Below, in pieces: positions 1 to 7,154 of a DNA stretch of 44,749 bases (the stretch's first letter is position 1; each line of letters starts with the position of its first letter). The notes below the pieces were generated by a model. It saw only the letters and a program-made list of their open reading frames with translations. It was not told the DNA's origin and did no database searches. The translations under genes and the position numbers were made by a program. Origin of the DNA: Oscillospiraceae bacterium (lineage in GTDB: Bacteria; Bacillota; Clostridia; Oscillospirales; Ruminococcaceae); assembly GCA_009781425.1 (NCBI GenBank), contig WQYC01000020.1:1-44749 (forward strand), written 5' to 3'.

Positions 1-290
1 CCGCCGAGCCCCGCCATAAACGGGATTTTCTTGTCAATATTAATTTCGATATGCTTTTTTATACCGCTTTTATGCAGAAATAATACAGCAGCTTTGTGCG
101 CCGTGTTATCGGCGTCAACGCCTGTAATTCCCGTGCCGTCAGTAACTACAATTTCAACATCGTCAGCCAAATCAATAAGGCACATCGTCGTCAAAACCTC
201 ATGATAGCCGTCCTCGCGCTTGCCGAGAATGTCTAAGAAGAAGTTGAGTTTTGCGTAGGCTTTAACGGTTATCCGATTATTTAATTTCAC
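1..290 (-). CDS. ispE: 4-diphosphocytidyl-2-C-methyl-D-erythritol kinase, N-terminal part
   Basis: This is the first 96 codons of IspE, the GHMP-family kinase that phosphorylates CDP-methylerythritol in the MEP isoprenoid pathway; the rest lies off the left edge. The translation opens with VKAYAKLNFFLDILGKREDG followed by YHEV, the family signature, and reaches PFMAGLGG at the edge, the start of the ATP-binding glycine motif. The start is inferred to be GTG at 288-290, nine bases after a GAGG, because no ATG lies in frame upstream of the conserved region. It overlaps the end of the aminotransferase gene by 14 bases, which suggests translational coupling. Confidence 0.9.
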   Translation of the reverse strand, partial: MKLNNRITVKAYAKLNFFLDILGKREDGYHEVLTTMCLIDLADDVEIVVTDGTGITGVDADNTAHKAAVLFLHKSGIKKHIEINIDKKIPFMAGLG

Positions 291-1470
291 GTAAAAATTC
301 CTCAATACGCGCGAAAGCGTCGGTTAAATGCTTCAGCGAGTAAGCGTAAGACACGCGAACAAAGCCCTCGCCGCTCTTCCCGAACGCAGTCCCCGGGACG
401 ACTGCCACGCGCTTGGATTTAATCAGCCGTTCGCAGAATTCCTCGGAGGTAAGCCCTGTCGATTTTATGCAGGGGAAGACGTAAAACGCGCCTTCGGGAT
501 TGAAGCAATTGAGCCCCATATCATTGAAGCTTTTCACGCAGAGCCGCCGCCGCATATCGTACTCGTTAACCATGTAATCCACGTCCCGCCTAACTTCTGG
601 CGAGCTTAGCGCAGTAATCGCCGCATACTGGCTCGTTGTCGGGCTGCACATGATTGCATACTGGTGAATTTTTAGAATCTGCGTCAGAATCGGCTCGGGC
701 CCCGCGACCCAGCCGAGCCGCCAGCCCGTCATTGCAAAGGCTTTCGAGAAGCCGTTAATTAAGATTGTCCGCTCTCTCATGCCGTCAAGCGAAGCAATTG
801 AAACGTGCTTTTTTAAGTCTTCGCCGCCGTCGCTATAAGTAAGCTCGGCGTAAATCTCGTCGCTGATTGCCATGATTTCAGTGCCGCGCAGAATTTCCGC
901 GATTTCCTCAAGCTCATCGCGCCGCATAACTGCGCCTGTCGGGTTGTTAGGGAACGGCAGGATTAAAGCTTTAGTCTTCGGCGTAATCGCCGCTTTTAAC
1001 GCTTTGGGGGTCAGCTTGAAATTGTCCTCAACTTTTGTGATTATCGGCACAGCAACGCCGCCCGCAAGCTCCACCAAAGGCGCGTAGCAGACGAAGCTCG
1101 GCTCGGGAACAAGCACCTCGTCGCCATCGTTTACAAGCGCGCGGATTGCAATATCAATCGCCTCCGAGCCGCCGACGGTCACAACGATTTCGTTGTTCGG
1201 GTCGTAGCTGACGCCTAATAAATTCTGCATATATTTGCAGGCTTCAACGCGAAGCTCGACCATTCCCGAGTTTGAGGAATAGCGCGTGTGTCCTGTTTCA
1301 AGCGACAGAATCGCTTTTCTGCGAATCGCCCACGGTGTTTTAAAATCCGGCTCGCCGACAGACAGCGAAATCACGTTGTCCATAGTTGCGGCAATGTCGA
1401 AAAACTTCCTTATGCCCGAAAACTGAATGGATTTGACCTTTTCGGACAGTATTTTATCATAATTTATCAT
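277..1470 (-). CDS. PLP-dependent class I/II aminotransferase
   Basis: A cytosolic fold-type I aminotransferase of 397 residues, full length for the AspC/PatA-like group. NNPTG at about residues 175-179 binds the cofactor phosphate region, and SKAFAMTGWRLG at 242-253 holds the Schiff-base lysine K243. The substrate cannot be told from sequence; aromatic, branched or acetyl-diaminopimelate-type substrates are all possible. Its ATG shares one base with the stop codon of the upstream Lrp gene (TAATG), so the two are translationally coupled. An Lrp regulator directly before an aminotransferase is a recurrent arrangement in Firmicutes and suggests amino-acid responsive control. Confidence 0.93.
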   Translation of the reverse strand: MINYDKILSEKVKSIQFSGIRKFFDIAATMDNVISLSVGEPDFKTPWAIRRKAILSLETGHTRYSSNSGMVELRVEACKYMQNLLGVSYDPNNEIVVTVGGSEAIDIAIRALVNDGDEVLVPEPSFVCYAPLVELAGGVAVPIITKVEDNFKLTPKALKAAITPKTKALILPFPNNPTGAVMRRDELEEIAEILRGTEIMAISDEIYAELTYSDGGEDLKKHVSIASLDGMRERTILINGFSKAFAMTGWRLGWVAGPEPILTQILKIHQYAIMCSPTTSQYAAITALSSPEVRRDVDYMVNEYDMRRRLCVKSFNDMGLNCFNPEGAFYVFPCIKSTGLTSEEFCERLIKSKRVAVVPGTAFGKSGEGFVRVSYAYSLKHLTDAFARIEEFLREIK

Positions 1471-1970
1471 TAGGGAGAAACAAGGCTCCTTTCGTCGTCA
1501 GCATCAACAGGGAAAAGCGTGTCTTTTTCCTTAAATCGCTTCAGTATAAAATGTGTGGCTGTCGATAAAACGCCGTCCATGACTGCTAAATGGTCAGATA
1601 CAAACATGGCGACCTCTCTTAAATTCTCGCCCTTGACCGTCACAGCCAAATCAAAACCGCCGCTCATGAGCTGAACGCTCACGACCTGCCTGTTTTGGGC
1701 GATTTTATTTGCAATCGCGTTGTAGCCGTTTTCCATTTGCGGCGAAACTTTTAACTCGACAATCGCGGTAACAGCGTTTTTGTCATACGCTTCTTCGTTA
1801 ATAATCGCTGTAAACCCTACAAGAATCCCCTCTTTTTCAAGCTCGGCGATTTCCTCGCCGACAGCCTGCGCTGTTACGCCGAGCATTGCTGCGATTTGTT
1901 CGTCGGTGAGTCTCGCATTCCCGCGCAGAATGTGCAGAATTCTGTCTCTGATGGTTTTAGAATTGTCCAT
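1470..1970 (-). CDS. Lrp/AsnC family transcriptional regulator
   Basis: A 166-residue one-component regulator of the feast/famine family. Residues 1-55 form the winged helix-turn-helix (RLTDEQIAAMLGVTAQAVGE), and residues from about 65 to 140 form the RAM ligand-binding and oligomerisation domain (VELKVSP, FDLAVTVKG, ATHFILKRFK). An AAGGAG lies just before the ATG, two bases after the PsiE-like stop codon. It is coupled to the following aminotransferase, which is its most likely target together with itself. The effector is unknown but members usually sense an amino acid. Confidence 0.93.
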   Translation of the reverse strand: MDNSKTIRDRILHILRGNARLTDEQIAAMLGVTAQAVGEEIAELEKEGILVGFTAIINEEAYDKNAVTAIVELKVSPQMENGYNAIANKIAQNRQVVSVQLMSGGFDLAVTVKGENLREVAMFVSDHLAVMDGVLSTATHFILKRFKEKDTLFPVDADDERSLVSP

Positions 1971-1972
1971 TT

Positions 1973-2362
1973 TTATTCTCCTTCCGATTTTTGTTTGGAA
2001 TTGTAAATCAAATATTTTTTAGCGGCGAACAAGCCCGCAATCGCTATTACGCCGATTAATAAATCAATCGTCCGTTCGTGATAAATTACCGTCTGCCGCG
2101 CAATTGCAAAAAGCAACACGTCTATTACCGTTTCGGGTGTCAGCTTGAACAGCATTTTCACGAACTCAACGCCGATGACAAGCGTGAACGCCATCGACAG
2201 GATTCTTTCAAAGTCGGCAGAAATTAAAACTAAATCCGCTCCCGTAAGCTCGAAAACCGCTTCGACTAATTTTATTGCAATCACAATCAACAGCAGCAGC
2301 GCAATCACAATTTCAAACGCTTTTGCGGTTTTCTCAAGATGCTTTAAGCCTATTTTTTTCAT
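1973..2362 (-). CDS. PsiE-like small integral membrane protein
   Basis: A predicted 129-residue membrane protein with about four hydrophobic segments (IVIALLLLIVIAIKLVEAVF, ILSMAFTLVIGVEFVKMLF, VIDVLLFAIARQTVIYH, DLLIGVIAIAGLFAAKKYLI). The phrase FAIARQTVIYH followed by DLLIGVIAIAGLFA resembles the phosphate-starvation-inducible PsiE family; the role of that family is unclear. The start at 2362 is preferred because GAGAGGAG precedes it at good spacing, whereas an upstream TTG in frame has none. It ends two bases before the Lrp gene, so it is probably the leading gene of a psiE-lrp-aminotransferase-ispE run. Confidence 0.7.
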   Translation of the reverse strand: MKKIGLKHLEKTAKAFEIVIALLLLIVIAIKLVEAVFELTGADLVLISADFERILSMAFTLVIGVEFVKMLFKLTPETVIDVLLFAIARQTVIYHERTIDLLIGVIAIAGLFAAKKYLIYNSKQKSEGE

Positions 2363-2379
2363 TGTTTCTCCTCTCAAAC

Positions 2380-2405
2380 GGTGCGCCGAGGGCGTCGCAC
2401 CCTAC
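2380..2405. repeat. REP-like palindrome (GTGCGCCGAGGGCG / CGCACCCTAC type)
   Basis: A GC-rich inverted repeat ending in CCCTAC lies between the PHP gene and the PsiE-like gene. It shares its CGCCGAGGGCGTCGC core and terminal CCCTACAT with the long palindrome at 41591-41651. Its end supplies the TAG stop codon of the PHP gene. Confidence 0.6.
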
Positions 2406-3214
2406 ATAATATCAACGAATACAGGTTTTCTTTTTTCAAAGTAAGCGATTCGCCTGAAGCCTGCGGCTTTCGCTATTTCCGCGCCTTCGCGGAAATCCGC
2501 GGCTAAGTCGGAGGTTCTGTGCGCGTCCGAGCCGATTGTAATTATTTCGCCGCCCGCTTCCTTAAACATTTTCACGTGTTCTAAGCCGGGGTCAGCCCTG
2601 CCGTAGCCCTGTTTGCGAAGCCCGCCTGTGTTGATTTCCAAGCCGATTCCGCGCCCTACAGCAGCCTTGAATATTTCGCGTATATTCTCTGTATATTCGG
2701 TTAAATCTACCGCGATTCCGTCCCGCCCCGTAATATACCGCAGAAAATAAGTCAAGTGCCCGAGCACGTCTACGTCGGCGTGCTGTGCGGTTTCAAGCAT
2801 TTCTGCGAAGTACAGCCGCAGAAGCTTCGGAATATCCTGCGAATGATAGTCGAGATAATAAAAATCCTCATGCTCTCTGACCTCGTGAATTGAACCAATG
2901 ACGAAATCAAAGCCGAAGTCCGCGATTAATTTTTCAGCAAGTGCAGGCTCATGCATGAACTGCCCGAGCTCCGCCCCGAAGCCGATTCTGATTCTGTCGG
3001 CGTATTCTTCAATCAGCGGCGGGATTTCAGCCGCGCCGAGCGGCATTAGCTCGCTCTGCTTATAATACGAGCTGTAGTAATTGCTGACGTCGATGTGGTC
3101 GGTAAAAGTCAGCGCATAAAGCCCCAGTTCGATTGCTTTTTCAATCATTTCGCGGGGCGAATGTTCGCCGTCGAAGGAAAAATTGCTGTGTACGTGTGTG
3201 TCAATAATGTTCAT
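2402..3214 (-). CDS. PHP-domain phosphatase, histidinol-phosphatase (HisK) type
   Basis: A 270-residue metal-dependent phosphoesterase of the PHP superfamily. Metal-ligand motifs seen are DTHVHSNFS near the start, FTDHID, the GSIHEV stretch and GSDAHRTSDL near the C-terminus. The length and motifs fit the HisJ/HisK histidinol-phosphatase group, which makes histidinol from its phosphate, but no other his genes are nearby, so the substrate is an inference. The start is taken at MNIIDTHVHS (3214). A longer reading from 3244 would run back through a promoter. That promoter sits only nine bases from the ATG and no Shine-Dalgarno is seen, so the mRNA is probably leaderless. Confidence 0.87.
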   Translation of the reverse strand: MNIIDTHVHSNFSFDGEHSPREMIEKAIELGLYALTFTDHIDVSNYYSSYYKQSELMPLGAAEIPPLIEEYADRIRIGFGAELGQFMHEPALAEKLIADFGFDFVIGSIHEVREHEDFYYLDYHSQDIPKLLRLYFAEMLETAQHADVDVLGHLTYFLRYITGRDGIAVDLTEYTENIREIFKAAVGRGIGLEINTGGLRKQGYGRADPGLEHVKMFKEAGGEIITIGSDAHRTSDLAADFREGAEIAKAAGFRRIAYFEKRKPVFVDIM

Positions 3215-3223
3215 AATATTTTC

Positions 3224-3252
3224 ATTATACACCATGAAAAGCAATAATGCAA
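3224..3252 (-). promoter_or_regulatory. Promoter of the PHP gene, likely leaderless
   Basis: On the minus strand TTGCAT and TATAAT are separated by 17 bp, and the TATAAT ends nine bases before the ATG. Transcription would begin at or within two or three bases of the start codon. Confidence 0.6.
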
Positions 3253-3396
3253 GATATTTTCACGTTTTATTTATTACGTTTTAGCTCAATTTTCAATCGC
3301 TGTCAACAAAAATCTCGCCGACAACCTTGATTTAGTTGTACGAAATGGCGCGCAAAATGCGATAATAAATAAACGTAACCCTAAAAAAGTTACGTT

Positions 3397-3480
3397 TTAC
3401 GATATTCCGGCTGTGCTTGTGCTGAGGATTAGGAGGCGGGAGTGCTTGTCGGAAATGGGTGGGAAGGACTTGGGGTTCAT
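3397..3480 (-). pseudogene. 5' remnant of hypoxanthine-DNA glycosylase gene (cassette A)
   Basis: These 27 codons start MNPKSFPPISDKHSRLLIL, matching the first 19 codons of the intact glycosylase gene at 16442-16924 almost residue for residue, then diverge and stop. The remnant is divergent from the MuF-like gene exactly as in cassette B. It marks the left limit of the duplicated block. Confidence 0.8.
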
Positions 3481-3498
3481 ATTTACCTCAAAACATCA

Positions 3499-3549
3499 TT
3501 GTATTGCACGCAGTATCTTTGATATAATGTAGATAATCTATATTATATC
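3499..3549 (+). promoter_or_regulatory. Promoter and palindromic operator of cassette A
   Basis: TTGTAT, 18 bp, then an extended TGATATAAT. The -10 lies in a near-perfect 29-bp palindrome at 3521-3549 (GATATAAT, TAGAT, ATCTA, ATTATATC arms). The same palindrome stands base for base before cassette B at 16966-16994. It looks like a repressor or activator site; the regulator is unknown. Confidence 0.65.
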
Positions 3550-3560
3550 AAGGAGAAATC

Positions 3561-4274
3561 ATGAAAAATCAAAAACGACCAAAAGAATATTTTAAGGACA
3601 GTAGTAGACTTTTTGATAATAATGTGTTATTATCAAAGGGGGAGAAGGAAGGACACGGGTATTATCAGTTTCTGACTTCGGGTACAAATGTTTGTGCGAG
3701 ATGTCAGAAGTTGCACAGAAAAATATTCAGGTATTCTGAAATTACAGAGAAAGAAGCTATACCGCCGATACACCCGAATTGTAGGTGTGAGATTGTGGTG
3801 TTGGAGGGGGATATTAATGATATATGGGATTCTGTTACTATAACAAGAATCGGTACTTTACACCCGGCGATTCAAGATTCTGCCATTGCGTTTATCCTTG
3901 CGGCTCAAAAACAGGATATAAATCTACGAATAACTGACGGTTTTCGTTCAATTGAAGAGCAAAATATATTATATGAACAAGGAAGAACAACACCGGGAGC
4001 TATTGTTACAAATGGTAGAGGAGGTCAAAGTTACCATAATTTTGGTCTTGCACTTGATGTTGTGGAAATGAAAGACGGCGTTCCTTTATGGGAAGAAACT
4101 GATTGGGATAAAGTCGGAGCTTTAGGGAAACAATTTGGTTTTGAGTGGGGTGGCGATTGGGCTTCATTTGTAGACAGACCGCATTTTGAAATGAGTTTTG
4201 GTTTTTCTACATCTCAATTTCTTCAAATGTATAATGATGATAAAACTACAGACGGATTCGTAAATATACAATAG
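3561..4274 (+). CDS. MuF-like zinc-tail protein fused to VanY/M15-type peptidoglycan peptidase
   Basis: A 237-residue two-part protein. Residues 1-82 are nearly identical to the start of the gene at 17006 and contain C45-x2-C48 and HPNCRC (H71, C74, C76), the zinc-binding end of the phage Mu F / SPP1 gp7 head-morphogenesis fold. Residues about 90-225 are an M15 peptidase: SYHNFGLALD gives ligands H159 and D166, and DRPHFEM gives H208, as in L-alanyl-D-glutamate endopeptidases (CwlK, Ply500) and VanY. Such enzymes cut peptidoglycan stem peptides. There is no signal peptide and no phage structural gene nearby. A strong AAGGAG precedes the ATG. Lipoprotein genes follow at once. I read it as a possible cell-wall-targeting effector; a degraded phage module is the alternative. 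Confidence 0.8.
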   Translation: MKNQKRPKEYFKDSSRLFDNNVLLSKGEKEGHGYYQFLTSGTNVCARCQKLHRKIFRYSEITEKEAIPPIHPNCRCEIVVLEGDINDIWDSVTITRIGTLHPAIQDSAIAFILAAQKQDINLRITDGFRSIEEQNILYEQGRTTPGAIVTNGRGGQSYHNFGLALDVVEMKDGVPLWEETDWDKVGALGKQFGFEWGGDWASFVDRPHFEMSFGFSTSQFLQMYNDDKTTDGFVNIQ

Positions 4275-4293
4275 GATTTAAGGAGTTATAGGA

Positions 4294-4767
4294 ATGATAA
4301 AAAACATAAAACGTATATTTATATATTTAACTATATTATTATCATTTGTATCTTGCAACACGACACAAATCGTCGAATTCGATTCGACGACAGTTGTCAT
4401 TTACAAAGACATTTATGATTACTCGTCGGAGGGCGGTTATATTCAAGCTGTTTTATTAAATGATGACATAAAATATCTTCATGTAAAAATTTTCGGCGAA
4501 ACATATCGGAGTAATTTTAATTATTCTTTTAATGAAAACAACGTGATTATTTCTATTGTAAGAGAAAACTACACACAGCCATTTTACATTGAACCCGAAG
4601 CTGTTTTAATAAAAAGCATTGAGCGGGAAATGTATCTTTTGGAAAACGATAAGCTTTATGAAATCGTTAATGCAAGCGGCGTAATGAATGAGTTAAGCGA
4701 TGAAAAACGCAATGAAATTGTAGATTTGATGAATAGTTTTGTTGATGAAGTATTTAACGGGAGATAA
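4294..4767 (+). CDS. Predicted lipoprotein, cassette A first
   Basis: A 157-residue protein with a type II signal peptide: basic MIKNIKR, a hydrophobic stretch, and lipobox SFVSC with lipidated C21. The mature part is acidic and mainly beta-predicted by eye, with no family I recognise. AGGAG precedes the ATG, 19 bases after the hydrolase stop; the next lipoprotein gene starts three bases later, so the three are surely one transcript. It has no counterpart in cassette B. Its last codons (FNGR, stop) do match the end of the lysozyme gene in cassette B, because conserved block 2 starts there. It is a candidate immunity protein for the M15 effector (inference). Confidence 0.75.
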   Translation: MIKNIKRIFIYLTILLSFVSCNTTQIVEFDSTTVVIYKDIYDYSSEGGYIQAVLLNDDIKYLHVKIFGETYRSNFNYSFNENNVIISIVRENYTQPFYIEPEAVLIKSIEREMYLLENDKLYEIVNASGVMNELSDEKRNEIVDLMNSFVDEVFNGR

Positions 4768-4770
4768 TTT

Positions 4771-5667
4771 ATGAAATCAAAAACGCTTCTCATTATATCA
4801 ATAATACTTTTATTTATTATCGTATTTTCAGGTTGCAATGCAGATATTCCGCTTGATTCATGGCTCGGTTCATACAGCTTAACCGAATTTATTGAGGGTA
4901 TAGGCTCACCCATTATGATGAGCTATGAAATCACAATTTACGAAGAAGACGAGAAATATTTCGCAGACATAATTATAAACGGTTTTCAAACTATGTCACG
5001 AATAAAAGCCACAGTAGATGGAAATGAAGAATCAATTGATTTAATTTTCGATTCATATTTGCCGGATAATATGTTTGAAATATTTGAGAAAGGTGATTTG
5101 CTTTTATCGTTTTCGAGGAGCGGAGATGAAATTATAACTTCACGGGGGCGAATTGAATCAATTTGGGTTGATAATACAGAACAGGGAATTTATTTTAAAA
5201 AAAGTAACATAACCTACAACCAACTATTCTACGGAACATGGCGGATAGCCGAACTTATCCCGCCGGATTTATCAGTTCCCTCCGGTCGCACCGTTCTTAA
5301 TTCTGACGGCGAACTATACTGGGATTTTACTTCAATATTAAATATCGAAGTTACTTTTAAGGATAATTACATAAAATACGAAGGCGAAAAGCACGAATTA
5401 ATGCATGAATTTGAAACGTACAGTCTACCGTTATTTTTGGAAAATGATACTGTTAATGGTTATTATTATGCGAGCAGTTTAGGTATTTCGGGAAATTATT
5501 TTTCTGTAGTTTATTTTCTGCACCCCTATTATCAAAAAACGGAAAACCTTGACGAAAACAAACTTAATCAGATTTACATAAGTGATTTGTGTTATTTATA
5601 TTTGAAAGATTATAATACGATTTATGCTTCGGACAGCGTATTAATTTATCGTTTGGAGCGCATATAA
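4771..5667 (+). CDS. Predicted lipoprotein, cassette A second, shared leader
   Basis: A 298-residue lipoprotein with lipobox VFSGC (C22). The signal peptide MKSKTLLIISIILLF is shared almost exactly with the cassette B lipoprotein at 17816, at DNA level from 4753 to about 4839, but the mature parts are unrelated. The mature region begins LDSWLGSYSLTEF and has an alternating pattern reminiscent of DUF5991-type lipocalin-like proteins; a second similar unit may start at FYGTWRIAEL near residue 153. No signature of enzyme activity is visible. It would sit on the outer face of the membrane, next to peptidoglycan, fitting a protective or inhibitor role, which is inference. Confidence 0.75.
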   Translation: MKSKTLLIISIILLFIIVFSGCNADIPLDSWLGSYSLTEFIEGIGSPIMMSYEITIYEEDEKYFADIIINGFQTMSRIKATVDGNEESIDLIFDSYLPDNMFEIFEKGDLLLSFSRSGDEIITSRGRIESIWVDNTEQGIYFKKSNITYNQLFYGTWRIAELIPPDLSVPSGRTVLNSDGELYWDFTSILNIEVTFKDNYIKYEGEKHELMHEFETYSLPLFLENDTVNGYYYASSLGISGNYFSVVYFLHPYYQKTENLDENKLNQIYISDLCYLYLKDYNTIYASDSVLIYRLERI

Positions 5668-5683
5668 TTTAAAATATTTCCAT

Positions 5684-5983
5684 TTACTCCCTATAATCCA
5701 CACAGGCGCGGTCTTTCGTAACCGCACGCACAAACTCGCCGACGCGCTTATGCTCGGGGTGAACGATGTAAGCCGCCAGAGCTTCCTCGCTCTCGAAAAG
5801 GCTATCGAGCATAATATTTCTGTTGCTTGAAGGCATAGCATTAATTTGCACTTTTAATTCAACAATTCCGTCAATAAGTTCCGGTAATTCCTCTAAAAGA
5901 GCTTTCATTTTCTCTGCATTTTGCGTGTTTTCATTTGGCGTAAAACCGTCTGCGTAATTCCACATTACTACGTGTCGTATCAT
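5684..5983 (-). CDS. Dabb (stress-response A/B barrel) domain protein
   Basis: A 99-residue single-domain protein of the dimeric ferredoxin-like Dabb family. It starts MIRHVVMWNYADG, contains the usual ELPELIDGIVELKVQINAM stretch and ends with HPEHKRVGEFVRAV. Family members are small stress proteins or cyclase-like enzymes; no function can be assigned here. GAGG precedes the ATG, and a consensus promoter lies at 6013-6041. It converges on the cassette A lipoprotein gene, leaving 16 bases between stops. An in-frame deleted copy is at 18586-18753. Confidence 0.85.
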   Translation of the reverse strand: MIRHVVMWNYADGFTPNENTQNAEKMKALLEELPELIDGIVELKVQINAMPSSNRNIMLDSLFESEEALAAYIVHPEHKRVGEFVRAVTKDRACVDYRE

Positions 5984-6012
5984 TTTTGTAACCTCTGAAA
6001 ATTTGTTTCTTT

Positions 6013-6041
6013 ATGATACCACAAAAAGTTTAAAATGTCAA
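6013..6041 (-). promoter_or_regulatory. Promoter of the Dabb gene
   Basis: Minus strand TTGACA, 17 bp, TATCAT. It is conserved base for base at 18783-18811 upstream of the deleted copy. Confidence 0.75.
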
Positions 6042-6051
6042 TTAGAACAAG

Positions 6052-6077
6052 AAAACCGCCGTGATTACGGCGGTTTT
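6052..6077. terminator. Bidirectional hairpin terminator, conserved in both cassettes
   Basis: Stem of 11 bp (AAAACCGCCGT with ACGGCGGTTTT) around a 4-base loop. The copy at 18823-18847 has a compensating T-A to C-G change at the loop end of the stem, so pairing is kept. It separates the dockerin relic from the Dabb gene. Confidence 0.75.
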
Positions 6078-6087
6078 GATGCTTCAA

Positions 6088-6213
6088 TTAAATCTTGTCA
6101 ATTAAGCTTGCGATTAATCTGAGGATTTGTAACGCGTCTGCGCCATGTTTATAAATGCTCATCCACTTTGCAAAATATTCATGGAAATACTACGTTGTTT
6201 TGTTTGCGGTCAT
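6088..6213 (-). pseudogene. Relic of a dockerin protein gene
   Basis: Reading leftward there is a start with a ribosome site (AGGAGAG before MTANKTT, then TAG), and in another frame the end of a dockerin repeat, GADALQILRLIASLIDKI and stop. This matches the end GTNNALNILRLVAGIIEKI of the giant protein at 18858-23231, and the first codons resemble its MQTKTT start. I infer a paralogue reduced to its two ends by a large internal deletion. Confidence 0.6.
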
Positions 6214-6502
6214 TTATGTAACTCTCCTGTAATAATTATTAGCGGCAAAGCCACAAATCAATTATACAAGAGGTTTTGCATTTGGCTATACAAACATCTT
6301 TTGTAAATACGCTGTTTTTAACAGCTTTACTTAAAACAATCGGCGAGCAGTTGACGTTCGATAACTGCGAATAGTGATAAAACCTGCATATTATTTGAAT
6401 TATCGGTACATTTCTGCTTGACAAGTTATAGATTTTATGCTATAATTAGAGTATAAGAAACGTGCCGAATTTTACTTAAACATTTTGAAAGGAAGTGTTT
6501 AA
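6214..6502. other. Non-coding junction region with integrase promoter
   Basis: No credible gene is seen between the dockerin relic and the integrase pseudogene. It holds a consensus promoter at 6418-6446 and an AAAGGA ribosome site at about 6488. It probably contains the left end of the old mobile element. Confidence 0.5.
6418..6446 (+). promoter_or_regulatory. Promoter of the broken integrase gene
   Basis: TTGACA, 17 bp, TATAAT, followed by an AAAGGA and the ATG at 6503. Confidence 0.75.
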
Positions 6503-7060
6503 ATGGCAAATATAACTAAGCGCGGCAACGCATATTTAATAACTGTTTCGTGTGGGTAGGCAGTAGACGGAAAACAAGTCAAGCAGTTTGCAAGCGAATA
6601 CTTGAAAGACGTTGCACCGTCTAACCTTAAAGCGAATACACTTGCGAATTATCATAATTACAGCAAGAGGACGTTTGCGGCTATCGGTCATTTACGGTTA
6701 GACAAAGTAACACCTCGACACATTCAACAGTTTATTAAAGACTTAGAAACTGGCGAACGATTTGACAAGTACCGCAAGGGGGCTTTATCCGCAAAGACTA
6801 TCAAAAACCATATAGCATTTATTTCTTCGGTTTTTGAATATGCTCGGAAAATGCAAGTGCTTTCATTCAATCCGTGCGGCTCTGTTATTCTTCCGAAAGA
6901 CAGAGCAGAAGAACAGCAACAAGAAATTTACACAGTAGAGGAAACGCAGAACATTTTAGCTTTATTGTGTCAAGAGGAAAAGAAAAATTTTCACTACGTC
7001 ATTTATTTTCTTCTCGCTGTCTACACAGGATTCCGCAGGGGGGACGCTTATGTCAAGCAC
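6503..7060 (+). pseudogene. Truncated tyrosine integrase
   Basis: The reading frame begins MANITKRGNAYLITVSCG, the usual N-terminal arm of ICE-type integrases, then meets TAG at 6557. After the stop it continues in frame as the SAM-like core-binding domain (NLKANTLANYHNYSKRTFAA, IGHLRLDKVTPRHIQQFI), but part of the arm-binding domain is missing. The catalytic domain ends abruptly just after the first arginine (TGFRRG, about 7040), where unrelated sequence begins. The HxxR and tyrosine boxes are absent, so it is inactive. The break point is next to the serine recombinase element, which probably inserted or recombined here. Confidence 0.85.
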
Positions 7061-7094
7061 AAACTAAAAAATTTTTCAAATTATTTTATAAATC

Positions 7095-7138
7095 GAAAAA
7101 AAGCGCAGCACCCATCGTTGTTTAAGGGTACTGCGCTT
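7095..7138 (-). terminator. Terminator of the serine recombinase gene
   Basis: Stem AAGCGCAG with CTGCGCTT, followed on the minus strand by a run of seven T. It lies 17 bases after the recombinase stop codon. Confidence 0.7.
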
Positions 7139-7154
7139 CATATATATTTCGTAA

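Noticed and set aside
328-1087. Plus-strand frames inside the aminotransferase gene
   Set aside because: The minus strand encodes a complete conserved enzyme there.
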